6,420 bases of DNA from Pelobacter sp. UBA5610 (GTDB lineage: Bacteria > Desulfobacterota > Desulfuromonadia > Desulfuromonadales > Syntrophotaleaceae), in the NCBI GenBank assembly GCA_002424645.1, contig DIKU01000116.1, positions 53,807-60,226 on the forward strand. The letters are read 5' to 3'. The position numbers and the translations under genes were made by a program. How positions within the stretch are numbered: the stretch's first letter is position 1; every line of letters begins with the position of its first letter. The notes beneath the pieces are model-generated. The model worked only from the letters and a program-made list of their open reading frames with translations. It ran no database searches and had not been told where the DNA came from. This document shows, piece by piece, positions 1 through 6,420 of this stretch.

Positions 1-765
1 CTCCGTTACGCAAAAATGGATGAATTCCGGAACAAATTCAGATCGATGGATGTTTTACTCATCGACGATGTGCAGTTTATTGCTGGCAAAGAGCGAACCC
101 AGGAAGAATTTTTCCACACATTTAATGCACTCTATGACTCGCATAAACAGATAGTTGTAACTTCCGACAAATTTCCCAAGGAAATACCAGGGCTGGAAGA
201 AAGATTGAGGTCTCGTTTTGAGTGGGGACTAATCGCCGATATACAAGCCCCTGACCTGGAAACAAAACAGGCCATACTAAAAATGAAGGCTGAGCATAAC
301 GGAATAGATCTTCCCCAGGAAGTGGCCTTTTTCCTGGCCAGTTCCGTAAGCAGCAATATAAGAGAACTGGAAGGGTACCTTGTTCGGATCGGAGCCTATG
401 CCAGCCTTACAGCTACCCCCATCAGTCTGACAATGGCGCAGGAAGTTCTTAAAGATATCCTGGTCGAAAAACGTCGTGAATTGACGGTAGAAGAAATACA
501 AAAGATGGTAGCAAACCATTATTCCCTTAAGGTTTCGGACCTTAAGTCGGCAAAACGCCTTAAAGCGTTGGTTTTACCACGTCAGATAGCTATGTATCTA
601 TCGCGACAACTGACCTCCTGCTCTTACCCAGAGATAGGAGAACGTTTCGGCGGCAAAGACCACTCCACGATCATCCATGCCATCAAGAAAATAGAAAAAG
701 CAATTGAAGAGGATTACCAGCTTAGGTCGATCATAAACACCTTGAAAAAGGATTTGAGTATCTAG
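1..765 (+). CDS. dnaA: Chromosomal replication initiator protein DnaA (5' truncated by window edge)
   Basis: DnaA is the AAA+ ATPase that binds DnaA boxes at oriC, forms an ATP-dependent filament and melts the duplex. The reading frame is open from base 1, so the ATG at 16 is internal. The 254 residues present align with E. coli DnaA at a constant offset of 213, so about 213 N-terminal residues (domains I-II and Walker A) lie outside the window. Visible in order: Walker B LLIDD (residues 19-23), sensor I VVTSD, the arginine finger in RLRSRFEWGL (Arg72, E. coli R285), sensor II NIRELEG (Arg121, E. coli R334), and domain IV with Arg186 (E. coli R399) and the helix-turn-helix signature GGKDHSTI (217-224). 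Lys219 replaces the Arg of the usual GGRDH, a conservative change. The stop is TAG at 763. The putative origin follows directly. The identification is secure; the 5' end is not visible. Confidence 0.98.
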   Translation, partial: LRYAKMDEFRNKFRSMDVLLIDDVQFIAGKERTQEEFFHTFNALYDSHKQIVVTSDKFPKEIPGLEERLRSRFEWGLIADIQAPDLETKQAILKMKAEHNGIDLPQEVAFFLASSVSSNIRELEGYLVRIGAYASLTATPISLTMAQEVLKDILVEKRRELTVEEIQKMVANHYSLKVSDLKSAKRLKALVLPRQIAMYLSRQLTSCSYPEIGERFGGKDHSTIIHAIKKIEKAIEEDYQLRSIINTLKKDLSI

Positions 766-785
766 CTCTGATAAGACCGGCACAA

Positions 786-799
786 GGTGTGGGTACACC
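786..799. repeat. Short inverted repeat just after dnaA
   Basis: GGTGT (786-790) and ACACC (795-799) are perfect reverse complements separated by GGGT, giving a 5-bp stem with a 4-base loop. No T-tract follows, so it does not look like an intrinsic terminator of dnaA. It overlaps the first DnaA-box-like 9-mer and may simply be part of the origin, or chance. Confidence 0.3.
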
Positions 800-876
800 C
801 CCCAACATATCGGGGATAAATCAGCCACAAAGCGGATATACACAAAACGGCCCATTTAAGAGGACATTTACCCACT
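788..876. repeat. Cluster of degenerate DnaA-box-like 9-mers
   Basis: Five 9-mers each match the DnaA box TTATCCACA, or its complement TGTGGATAA, at 7 of 9 positions. They are TGTGGGTAC (788-796, minus), CGGGGATAA (811-819, minus), TCAGCCACA (821-829, plus), ATATACACA (836-844, plus) and TTACCCACT (868-876, plus). Each alone is weak and could occur by chance. Five within 90 bp directly downstream of dnaA is suggestive of a DnaA-binding array with low-affinity sites. Which of them are bound cannot be decided from sequence. Confidence 0.45.
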
Positions 877-898
877 TAAAATTAAACAACCAAAGTCC

Positions 899-929
899 TT
901 GAAAACACGGCATAAAAACCCGCTATAAA
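899..929 (+). promoter_or_regulatory. Possible sigma70-type promoter for dnaN
   Basis: TTGAAA (899-904) and TATAAA (924-929) resemble the -35 and -10 hexamers TTGACA and TATAAT with one mismatch each, but the 19-bp spacer is longer than the preferred 17. The pair lies upstream of dnaN inside the putative origin, where the sequence is so A-rich that chance matches are expected. dnaN could instead be read from a dnaA promoter outside the window. Confidence 0.22.
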
Positions 930-930
930 C

Positions 931-987
931 AAATACACAGGCATCTACTACTACGACTATAAAATCTTTAAAACCATAATAAAAACC
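931..987 (+). other. Putative origin unwinding element: DnaA box, GC block, DnaA-trios, A-rich tract
   Basis: A box-like 9-mer AAATACACA (931-939, 6 of 9 matches to TTATCCACA) is followed by GGC (940-942) and, after two bases, by the triplet run CTA CTA CTA CGA CTA (945-959). On the complementary strand this reads 3'-GAT repeated, matching the DnaA-trio consensus 3'-[G/A]A[T/A]-5' in four of five triplets. An A-rich tract (960-987) comes next and would serve as the melted region. This is the order and polarity of the basal unwinding system first described in B. subtilis, where a DnaA filament extends from double-stranded boxes onto single-stranded trios. The role is inferred from this pattern; the weakest point is the poor adjacent box. 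Confidence 0.65.
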
Positions 988-1000
988 GTTTCCTGTTGAC

Positions 1001-1006
1001 GGGGGG
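1001..1006 (+). promoter_or_regulatory. Ribosome binding site deciding the dnaN start
   Basis: A G6 run lies 4 bases before the ATG at 1011. It can pair with the CCUCC anti-Shine-Dalgarno core using one G-U wobble. The upstream in-frame TTG at 996 has no purine-rich sequence before it, so the ATG is preferred. It is an unusual, all-G ribosome binding site. Confidence 0.5.
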
Positions 1007-1010
1007 CCAC

Positions 1011-2129
1011 ATGAATTTTTCTATTGAAAAAGAAGCGTTTCTCAAAGGATTGGCAAGAGTTCAGGGAATAGTGGAAAAAAAGAACACTATCCCTATTTTA
1101 GCCAATGTTCTCATTGAGGCAGATACAGACCACATCTGTCTGACGGCCACAGATCTTGAAGTAGGAATGAAATCCGCCTATCCAGCTAAAGTTGTTTCAC
1201 CAGGACGAATAACCGTCTCAGCCAAAAAATTATTTGAGATAATAAAGGAACTGCCTGAAAAGGAGATTTCCTTTAATGCCAAGGAAAATTGCTGGATAGA
1301 AATCCGCTGTGGAAAGTCACTTTTTAATATTGTAGGCCTATCAGCAGATGAATTTCCCTATTTTCCTGAGATAAATAAGGAACAATTTTTTCAAATACCA
1401 AGTCCTATACTTAAAAAATTAGTTGAAAAAACCGCTTTTTCGATGTCGACTGATGAAAGTAAGTACAACCTGAATGGTATTTACTTACGTTATGTAGAAG
1501 ATCAAGGCCGAAGTGTTTTACGTTTTGTAGCAACTGATGGTCATCGCTTGTCTCTTATGCAAACACCTTTAGAGTGTTCAAATATCGATCCCTTAGTTAA
1601 AGGCGTTATATTTCCTCGCAAAGGAATAGTAGAATTAAAAAAAATATCCGAAGAAGGAGAGGGCGATATTTCTTTGGGTTTTATGGACAACAACGCCGTT
1701 GTGAAAAAGGCTCAAACGGTTATTGTAATGCGTCTTGTAGACGGAGAATTTCCTGATTATAACCGGGTAATTCCAGTTAATAATGAAATGAAAGCATCTA
1801 TTCCCCGTGAAGAATTTCTACATGCTTTACGGCGCATGGCCATATTATCTAGTGAAAAATCTAAAGGCGTTAAAATAGATTTTCAAAAAAATATACTTAC
1901 AATGTCATCTTCTAATCCTGAATTTGGAGATGCTCGCGAAGATTTCGAAATTGAATATTGCGAAGAAGATATTTCCATCGGCTTCAATGCCAAATATCTC
2001 ATCGATATTCTTTCTACTTTAGATTCCGAAAAGGTTGATTTGGCTTTACGTGACCAACTGTCTCCGGGCCTCATCACTCCCACCGGCGACAAGGACTATC
2101 TTGCGGTCATCATGCCAATGAGGCTATAG
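1011..2129 (+). CDS. dnaN: DNA polymerase III beta subunit (sliding clamp) DnaN
   Basis: This is the ring-shaped beta clamp that encircles DNA and tethers polymerase III and many repair proteins through its hydrophobic cleft. The product is 372 residues, close to the 366 of E. coli, and spans the expected three clamp domains (roughly 1-125, 126-250 and 251-372). Diagnostic stretches are NTIPIL (25-30), ATDLEVG (46-52), FVATDGHRL (172-180), VDGEFPDYNRVIP (243-255) and the C-terminal MPMRL (368-372), which lines the partner-binding cleft. The ATG at 1011 is chosen over the in-frame TTG at 996 because family members begin in the style MNFSIEKEAF and because of the G-rich ribosome binding site. 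The gene is clearly poorer in G+C than its neighbours: about 36% from 1021 to 2040, rising sharply in the last 60-90 bases. recF follows after 42 bp, so co-transcription is likely. Confidence 0.98.
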   Translation: MNFSIEKEAFLKGLARVQGIVEKKNTIPILANVLIEADTDHICLTATDLEVGMKSAYPAKVVSPGRITVSAKKLFEIIKELPEKEISFNAKENCWIEIRCGKSLFNIVGLSADEFPYFPEINKEQFFQIPSPILKKLVEKTAFSMSTDESKYNLNGIYLRYVEDQGRSVLRFVATDGHRLSLMQTPLECSNIDPLVKGVIFPRKGIVELKKISEEGEGDISLGFMDNNAVVKKAQTVIVMRLVDGEFPDYNRVIPVNNEMKASIPREEFLHALRRMAILSSEKSKGVKIDFQKNILTMSSSNPEFGDAREDFEIEYCEEDISIGFNAKYLIDILSTLDSEKVDLALRDQLSPGLITPTGDKDYLAVIMPMRL

Positions 2130-2171
2130 TACGTCGCGAATTGTGTGCGGAGATAAGACAAGGCAACAGTC

Positions 2172-3260
2172 ATGACTCTGACACGGCTTATTCTGCACAA
2201 CTACCGGAATATTCCGACTGCAGAAATATGCCCGGAAGCGGGCTTTAATATTTTTTGCGGAGATAATGCCCAGGGTAAAACCAACACGCTTGAATCAATT
2301 TATTTATTGGGCCATTATAAAAGTTTTCGTCGGGGTCGTAATGATGAACTAATCGGGGATATTGATAGATTCTGCCGTGTTCAGGGGGATTTCTGTACCA
2401 ACGATCTTACAGAAAATGTTTGTCTGACGATTGCAGGGGATCAGAAAAATCTAAAAATTAACGGTAAACAGCCACAACATAGCAATGAAATGTTTGGCCG
2501 TTTTCCATCTGTTTTATTCGCACCAGAGGAAGTAGGTATAACAAAGGGCTACCCTGCCGGAAGAAGATCTCTTCTGGACAGGGCCCTTTGTCATACACAG
2601 CCTTCTTTTCTTGATCTGGCAAGAGCTTATCAGCGCTGTCTGCGACAAAGAAATACGTTGCTTAAAGAAGGCGTTGCACAGGCAATGCTTTATCCGTGGA
2701 CCGAAGAATTGATCGTGACCGGGGCAAAAGTTCGCTTGGCCCGAAGGCAATACCTAAACCGTTTACTGCCCTTGCTGCGGGATGCCTACAGGGAAATTTG
2801 CGCTGATAGGGAAACCGCAGATTTGGTTTACCCCATCAATTACGATAATCTTGCGGACCTGAAGGACGACCTGCGTCGTAATCTGGAGCGTGAACACAGT
2901 AGAGAAAAAAAATACGGTATGACCATGGCGGGGCCGCATAGAGACGATCCCGTTTTCATGGTGGATAACCGTGTACTAGGCCTGTACGGATCACAAGGCC
3001 AGCAGCGATCATTCATTCTGGCTTTTAAAACTGCCCAGATTATTGATCTCGAACAAGAGACAGGTTCCGTACCGCTGTTGTTGCTGGATGATATGACCAG
3101 CGAACTCGACCGTAAACGTCTGGACTTTTTCTTTCGCTTTTTGCATGAACGAAAAGGACAGGTGTTTATTACCTGCACGGAATTAACCCCTCTGCAAAAC
3201 GCAGGGTTCACAAACATGCGAGCATTTCGAGTGCAGGAGGGAATACTTTGCGATTACTAA
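2172..3260 (+). CDS. recF: DNA replication and repair protein RecF
   Basis: RecF is an ABC/SMC-type ATPase that binds gapped DNA and, with RecO and RecR, helps load RecA at single-strand gaps and stalled forks. The 362-residue length is normal for the family. Visible are Walker A GDNAQGKTN (30-38, Lys36), the family motif AGPHRDD (253-259), the ABC signature YGSQGQQR (272-279), Walker B PLLLLDD (301-307) and the D-loop SELD (310-313). RecF lacks the long coiled coil of SMC and Rad50, and none is seen here. The start ATG has AAGG (2160-2163) 8 bases upstream. It lies 42 bp after dnaN and 19 bp before gyrB, in the usual dnaN-recF-gyrB order. All ATPase motifs are intact, so the protein should be active. 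G+C is about 44% in sampled lines, between dnaN and gyrB. Confidence 0.98.
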   Translation: MTLTRLILHNYRNIPTAEICPEAGFNIFCGDNAQGKTNTLESIYLLGHYKSFRRGRNDELIGDIDRFCRVQGDFCTNDLTENVCLTIAGDQKNLKINGKQPQHSNEMFGRFPSVLFAPEEVGITKGYPAGRRSLLDRALCHTQPSFLDLARAYQRCLRQRNTLLKEGVAQAMLYPWTEELIVTGAKVRLARRQYLNRLLPLLRDAYREICADRETADLVYPINYDNLADLKDDLRRNLEREHSREKKYGMTMAGPHRDDPVFMVDNRVLGLYGSQGQQRSFILAFKTAQIIDLEQETGSVPLLLLDDMTSELDRKRLDFFFRFLHERKGQVFITCTELTPLQNAGFTNMRAFRVQEGILCDY

Positions 3261-3279
3261 TACCGGTTATGAGGAATTT

Positions 3280-5667
3280 ATGACGGATACCAACCAAAAG
3301 GAATACGGAGCCGATAGTATCAAGGTTCTGGAAGGTCTGTCGGCGGTGCGAAAGCGCCCTGCCATGTACATCGGTTCGACCGGTGTAACAGGTTTGCATC
3401 ATCTGGTTTACGAGGTGGTGGACAATTCCATCGATGAAAGTCTGGCCGGGGTGTGCGATGAAATATCCGTCATTCTGCATTTAGACGGTTCCGTAACGGT
3501 AGAGGATAACGGTCGCGGCATCCCTGTTGATATGCATACGACCCAGAAAAAATCGGCCGCCGAAGTAGTTATGACTGTTTTGCATGCCGGTGGAAAGTTT
3601 GACAGCGATTCTTATAAGGTTTCCGGCGGCTTACACGGTGTAGGGGTTTCGGTAGTAAATGCCCTTTCCAAAAAACTGGATCTGGAAATTCGCCGAAATG
3701 GACGTATCTACCGCCAAAGCTATCAGCGCGGAGTACCTGATGCCCCTTTAAGTGAACATGGTGAAACGGCCAAAAGAGGAACACGCATTACCTTCTGGCC
3801 TGACCATGAAATATTTGAAACCACCGATCTTTCCTTTGAAATTCTTTCAAAACGATTGCGGGAACTGGCTTTTCTCAATGGCGGTGTAACCATTCACATT
3901 GTGGATGAACGCTCCGAAAAGAGGCACGATTTTCATTACGAAGGGGGCATTGTTTCTTTTGTAAGCTATCTGAATCGCGCCAAGACGCCGTTGCATGCCG
4001 AACCCATCTTTTTTACCGGCGAACGCGAAGGCGTGCAGATTGAAGTGGCTTTTCAGTACAATGATGGCTACGACGAAAAAATATTCACGTTTGCCAACAA
4101 CATAAACACCCACGAAGGCGGCACGCATCTGGTCGGTTTTAAGGCGGCTCTGACGCGAACCATGAACAGTTACGCCACAGCCAATAACCTTCTTAAGAAT
4201 GTCAAAACATCTATTTCCGGCGATGATTTGCGTGAAGGCATGGCGGCCGTCATTTCCGTTAAAATTCCCGATCCCCAATTTGAAGGGCAAACCAAAACCA
4301 AACTGGGTAATTCGGAAATAAAGGGTTATGTCGAGACGATCATAAACGAGAAACTGGCCACGTTTCTGGAGGAAAACCCTTCGGTTGCCAAACGTATTCT
4401 GGAAAAAGGAATTGAAGCGGCCAGAGCCCGGGAGGCAGCACGCAAGGCGCGTGACCTTACTCGTCGCAAAGGTGTCCTGGATGGACTGGCATTGCCGGGG
4501 AAATTGGCCGACTGCCAGGAAAAAGATCCATCCTTATGCGAAATTTACCTGGTCGAAGGTGACAGCGCCGGTGGCAGCGCCAAGCAGGGGCGGGACCGGC
4601 GTTATCAGGCCATTTTGCCTTTGAAAGGCAAAATTCTCAATGTCGAAAAGGCCCGTTTTGACAAGATGTTGACGTCCAACGAGATTCGTACCCTGATTAC
4701 AGCCATGGGTACGGGTATCGGTAAAGGGGACTTCGATATCACCAAGATTCGCTACCATCGCATCATCATCATGACCGATGCGGACGTGGATGGATCCCAT
4801 ATTCGTACCTTGTTGTTGACCTTTTTCTTCCGCCAAATGCCGGAATTGATAGATCGTGGCTACCTTTATATTGCGCAACCGCCTTTGTACAAGGCTAAAC
4901 GCGGAAAAAAAGAGCTTTATCTGAAGGATGAAGCGGCTCTTACGGAGTATCTGCTGGATGAAGGGGTCGAGGGTGTCGCTGTAGAAATTGAAAAAAACGG
5001 AAAAGTTCTGCGTGGTAAACAGATTATTCCAACCTTGCGTAATATATTGGAATATAATCACATTTTTGACAAAATTGTTCAAAAAGGGGTAAAAAGCGAG
5101 GTTCTTCGTATTTTTGTGGAAGGCCGTATCCGTAATGGATTTGAGGATATGGTGGACCTCACTCCTTTGGTTGAAAATTTAAGGAAAGCCGCCCCGCACG
5201 CAGATTTTCAATTATTTAACGAACCGGATCGCATTCTGTTTACCATGGGCAATATTCGAGCACGCATCGATCGCCAGGTATTAGAGATTCTTTCTTCCCA
5301 CGAGTACCATCTGCTGCTGCAGGCTTACAACAAAGTCAAGGAAAGCTGTTGCGATGACAGGTGCCTTATCTCTACTGAAGGCAAAGAGGAATTAACCGTC
5401 CAGAATAGCAAAGAATTGCTTGAATATTTTCAATCCAGGGCGCGCAAGGGACAGTATATACAGCGGTATAAAGGCTTGGGTGAAATGAATCCGGATCAAT
5501 TGTGGGAAACCACCATGGATCGGGAAAAGCGCGTATTGCTTCAGGTTAAAATTGAAGATGCCGTGGAAGCCAACGAAATATTTACCGTTTTGATGGGTGA
5601 TCAGGTAGAACCTCGGCGTGAATTCATAGAACAAAATGCCATCAATGTGTCAAATCTTGACATCTGA
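3280..5667 (+). CDS. gyrB: DNA gyrase subunit B (ATPase/TOPRIM subunit)
   Basis: GyrB is the ATPase half of the A2B2 type IIA topoisomerase that introduces negative supercoils. The product is 795 residues. The GHKL ATPase domain shows EVVDNSIDE (45-53, catalytic Glu45 and Mg-binding Asn49), DNGRGIP (76-82) and GGLHGVG (116-122). The transducer has GGTH (280-283) and QTKTKLGN (337-344), with Lys339 expected to contact ATP phosphate. The TOPRIM domain has EGDSAGG (426-432, Glu426) and DADVDGSH (500-507, Asp500 and Asp502), followed by QRYKGLGEMN (728-737). The stretch from about 550 to 725 between the last two motifs is the Gram-negative-type insertion that makes the protein near E. coli length (804) rather than Bacillus length (638). 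The ATG at 3280 follows GAGG (3271-3274) at 5 bases. Gap to recF is 19 bp, so operon membership is likely. No defect is seen. Confidence 0.99.
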   Translation: MTDTNQKEYGADSIKVLEGLSAVRKRPAMYIGSTGVTGLHHLVYEVVDNSIDESLAGVCDEISVILHLDGSVTVEDNGRGIPVDMHTTQKKSAAEVVMTVLHAGGKFDSDSYKVSGGLHGVGVSVVNALSKKLDLEIRRNGRIYRQSYQRGVPDAPLSEHGETAKRGTRITFWPDHEIFETTDLSFEILSKRLRELAFLNGGVTIHIVDERSEKRHDFHYEGGIVSFVSYLNRAKTPLHAEPIFFTGEREGVQIEVAFQYNDGYDEKIFTFANNINTHEGGTHLVGFKAALTRTMNSYATANNLLKNVKTSISGDDLREGMAAVISVKIPDPQFEGQTKTKLGNSEIKGYVETIINEKLATFLEENPSVAKRILEKGIEAARAREAARKARDLTRRKGVLDGLALPGKLADCQEKDPSLCEIYLVEGDSAGGSAKQGRDRRYQAILPLKGKILNVEKARFDKMLTSNEIRTLITAMGTGIGKGDFDITKIRYHRIIIMTDADVDGSHIRTLLLTFFFRQMPELIDRGYLYIAQPPLYKAKRGKKELYLKDEAALTEYLLDEGVEGVAVEIEKNGKVLRGKQIIPTLRNILEYNHIFDKIVQKGVKSEVLRIFVEGRIRNGFEDMVDLTPLVENLRKAAPHADFQLFNEPDRILFTMGNIRARIDRQVLEILSSHEYHLLLQAYNKVKESCCDDRCLISTEGKEELTVQNSKELLEYFQSRARKGQYIQRYKGLGEMNPDQLWETTMDREKRVLLQVKIEDAVEANEIFTVLMGDQVEPRREFIEQNAINVSNLDI

Positions 5668-5722
5668 TCTATGACTGATGCCCAACGATGCTTCATATAG
5701 CCACACAATCCGGGTTTCCCGC

Positions 5723-5727
5723 GGAGG
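5723..5727 (+). promoter_or_regulatory. Strong ribosome binding site of gyrA
   Basis: GGAGG lies 7 bases before the ATG at 5735 and is a perfect Shine-Dalgarno core at ideal spacing, the strongest in the window. It fixes the gyrA start. A small CGGG-TTT-CCCG inverted repeat (5711-5721) ends just before it. Confidence 0.8.
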
Positions 5728-5734
5728 ATAAGGC

Positions 5735-6420
5735 ATGCTATCGGAACAAAACAAAATTACAGTTAATATAGAGGACGAACTGCGCAAGTCCTACATGGAC
5801 TATGCCATGAGCGTTATTGTAGGCCGTGCGCTACCGGATATACGGGATGGATTGAAACCTGTCCATCGGCGCGTCTTGTTTGCCATGCATGAACTGGGCA
5901 ACGCCTTTAATAAGCCCTACAAAAAATCGGCGCGTGTAGTCGGTGATGTTATCGGTAAGTATCATCCGCATGGCGATTCGGCCGTCTATGACACAATCGT
6001 TCGTATGGCCCAGGACTTTGCCATGCGTTATCCGTTGGTCGACGGGCAGGGTAATTTCGGGTCGCTTGATGGTGATAGCGCCGCTGCCATGCGATATACC
6101 GAAGTTCGCATGGATAAGCTGGCCCATGAATTGCTGGCAGACCTGGAAAAAGAAACGGTAGATTTTGGCCCTAACTACGACGATTCTTTGCAGGAACCTC
6201 TCGTTTTACCATGCAAATTTCCCAACCTGTTGGTTAATGGTTCTGAAGGTATAGCTGTTGGTATGGCGACAAAGATTCCCCCCCATAATCTTGGGGAGGT
6301 AATCGATGGTTTGATCGCTATTATGGACGATCCGACATTTGACAACGAAGACCTGTTCCGTCTTATTCCGGGCCCGGATTTTCCTACCGCCGGGTTTATT
6401 CTAGGTCGTGACGGGATTCG
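5735..6420 (+). CDS. gyrA: DNA gyrase subunit A (N-terminal part, 3' truncated by window edge)
   Basis: GyrA carries the active-site tyrosine that cuts and rejoins DNA in gyrase; its C-terminal domain wraps DNA. The frame stays open to the window end, giving 228 full codons of a protein usually near 800-900 residues, so only the start of the breakage-reunion domain is present. Seen are the conserved N-terminal SYMDYAMSVIVGRALPD (19-35), GLKPVHRR (39-46), the winged-helix segment KYHPHGDSAVYD (75-86) and AAMRYTE (117-123) with catalytic Tyr121 (E. coli Tyr122). Quinolone-determining positions are the susceptible type, Ser82 and Asp86 (E. coli Ser83 and Asp87). ParC is a close paralogue, but the position directly after gyrB and the DGQGNFGSLDGDSAAAMRYTE-like wording favour GyrA. 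It lies 67 bp after gyrB, behind a strong ribosome binding site. Confidence 0.97.
   Translation, partial: MLSEQNKITVNIEDELRKSYMDYAMSVIVGRALPDIRDGLKPVHRRVLFAMHELGNAFNKPYKKSARVVGDVIGKYHPHGDSAVYDTIVRMAQDFAMRYPLVDGQGNFGSLDGDSAAAMRYTEVRMDKLAHELLADLEKETVDFGPNYDDSLQEPLVLPCKFPNLLVNGSEGIAVGMATKIPPHNLGEVIDGLIAIMDDPTFDNEDLFRLIPGPDFPTAGFILGRDGI

Larger units (their letters stand above)
766..1010. other. oriC: Putative chromosomal replication origin (oriC) in the dnaA-dnaN gap
   Basis: This 245-bp gap is the only sizeable non-coding stretch in the window. Its first half is relatively G+C-rich and holds several 9-mers matching the DnaA box TTATCCACA at 7 of 9 positions. The second half (871-987) is 68% A+T by hand count and carries a DnaA-trio-like element followed by an A-rich tract, an arrangement suited to DNA unwinding. 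Many bacteria place oriC between dnaA and dnaN, as in Bacillus subtilis, which supports the assignment. No 9-mer matches the DnaA box perfectly, and part of a multi-partite origin could also lie upstream of dnaA, outside the window. No open reading frame with a plausible start was seen here. Confidence 0.7.

Noticed and set aside
110..118. TTTTCCACA inside dnaA, 8 of 9 to the DnaA box and a match to the relaxed TTWTNCACA form
   Set aside because: It encodes part of the conserved DnaA peptide EEFFHTF, is isolated, and lies well within coding sequence, so codon constraint explains it.
996..1010. TTG at 996 as an alternative dnaN start, adding five residues
   Set aside because: It has no ribosome binding site upstream, and the extra residues MTGGH do not fit the clamp family N-terminus.
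1700..1708. TGTGAAAAA in dnaN, a minus-strand match to the relaxed DnaA box
   Set aside because: It is a single site in an A-rich coding region with no second box nearby; a chance match is the simplest reading.
3900..3908. TGTGGATGA in gyrB, 8 of 9 to the DnaA box on the minus strand
   Set aside because: It is isolated within coding sequence (HIVDE peptide region) and far from the origin-like gap.
4759..4773. ATC/CAT triplet run in gyrB resembling a microsatellite
   Set aside because: It encodes the conserved HRIIIMTDADVDG segment leading into the TOPRIM acidic motif, so it reflects protein constraint.
4534..5082. 182-codon open frame on the minus strand inside gyrB
   Set aside because: It lies fully antisense to conserved gyrase codons, shows no recognisable domain, and is best explained as a shadow of gyrB.
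5671..5700. Nine-codon ATG-to-TAG mini-ORF between gyrB and gyrA that could act as a leader peptide
   Set aside because: It has no Shine-Dalgarno sequence and no distinctive codons or attenuator-like hairpin to support regulation.
5711..5721. CGGG-TTT-CCCG inverted repeat before gyrA
   Set aside because: The 4-bp stem with a 3-base loop is too small to be a terminator, has no T-tract, and does not cover the GGAGG, so no regulatory role is supported.

Overview
The window is the chromosome-replication core of a Gram-negative-type bacterium. In order, all on the + strand, it holds the 3' two thirds of dnaA, a 245-bp gap that looks like the replication origin (oriC), dnaN, recF, gyrB and the first third of gyrA. 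No RNA gene, mobile element, CRISPR array or accessory gene is visible. Coding covers almost everything except the dnaA-dnaN gap.

Organism: the order dnaA-dnaN-recF-gyrB-gyrA occurs in Firmicutes and several other phyla. Here GyrB is 795 residues, with the extra segment between the TOPRIM acidic motif and the QRYKGLGEMN motif that is typical of Gram-negative GyrB and absent from the shorter Bacillus-type protein. Sampled G+C is about 48% in dnaA and gyrB. The protein wording fits a member of the former Deltaproteobacteria (Desulfobacterota) best, but this is an impression without a database search.

Layout: dnaA (1-765, 5' end outside the window) encodes the initiator, with Walker B, sensor I, arginine finger, sensor II and the DNA-binding domain all intact. 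The gap 766-1010 carries several degenerate DnaA-box-like 9-mers, then a box-like 9-mer, a short GGC block, a run of CTA triplets that matches the DnaA-trio unwinding motif, and an A-rich unwinding region. dnaN (1011-2129) is the beta sliding clamp, recF (2172-3260) the gap-repair ABC-type ATPase, and gyrB/gyrA (3280-5667, 5735 to the end) the two DNA gyrase subunits. Gaps of 42, 19 and 67 bp suggest that dnaN through gyrA are co-transcribed.

How they work together: DnaA binds and melts the origin, the clamp tethers the replicative polymerase, RecF assists recovery of stalled forks and gaps, and gyrase removes positive supercoils ahead of the fork.

The most interesting points are the DnaA-trio-like element in the dnaA-dnaN gap despite poor DnaA boxes, and the low G+C of dnaN (about 37-38%) compared with its neighbours. 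I see no novel multi-gene system here.
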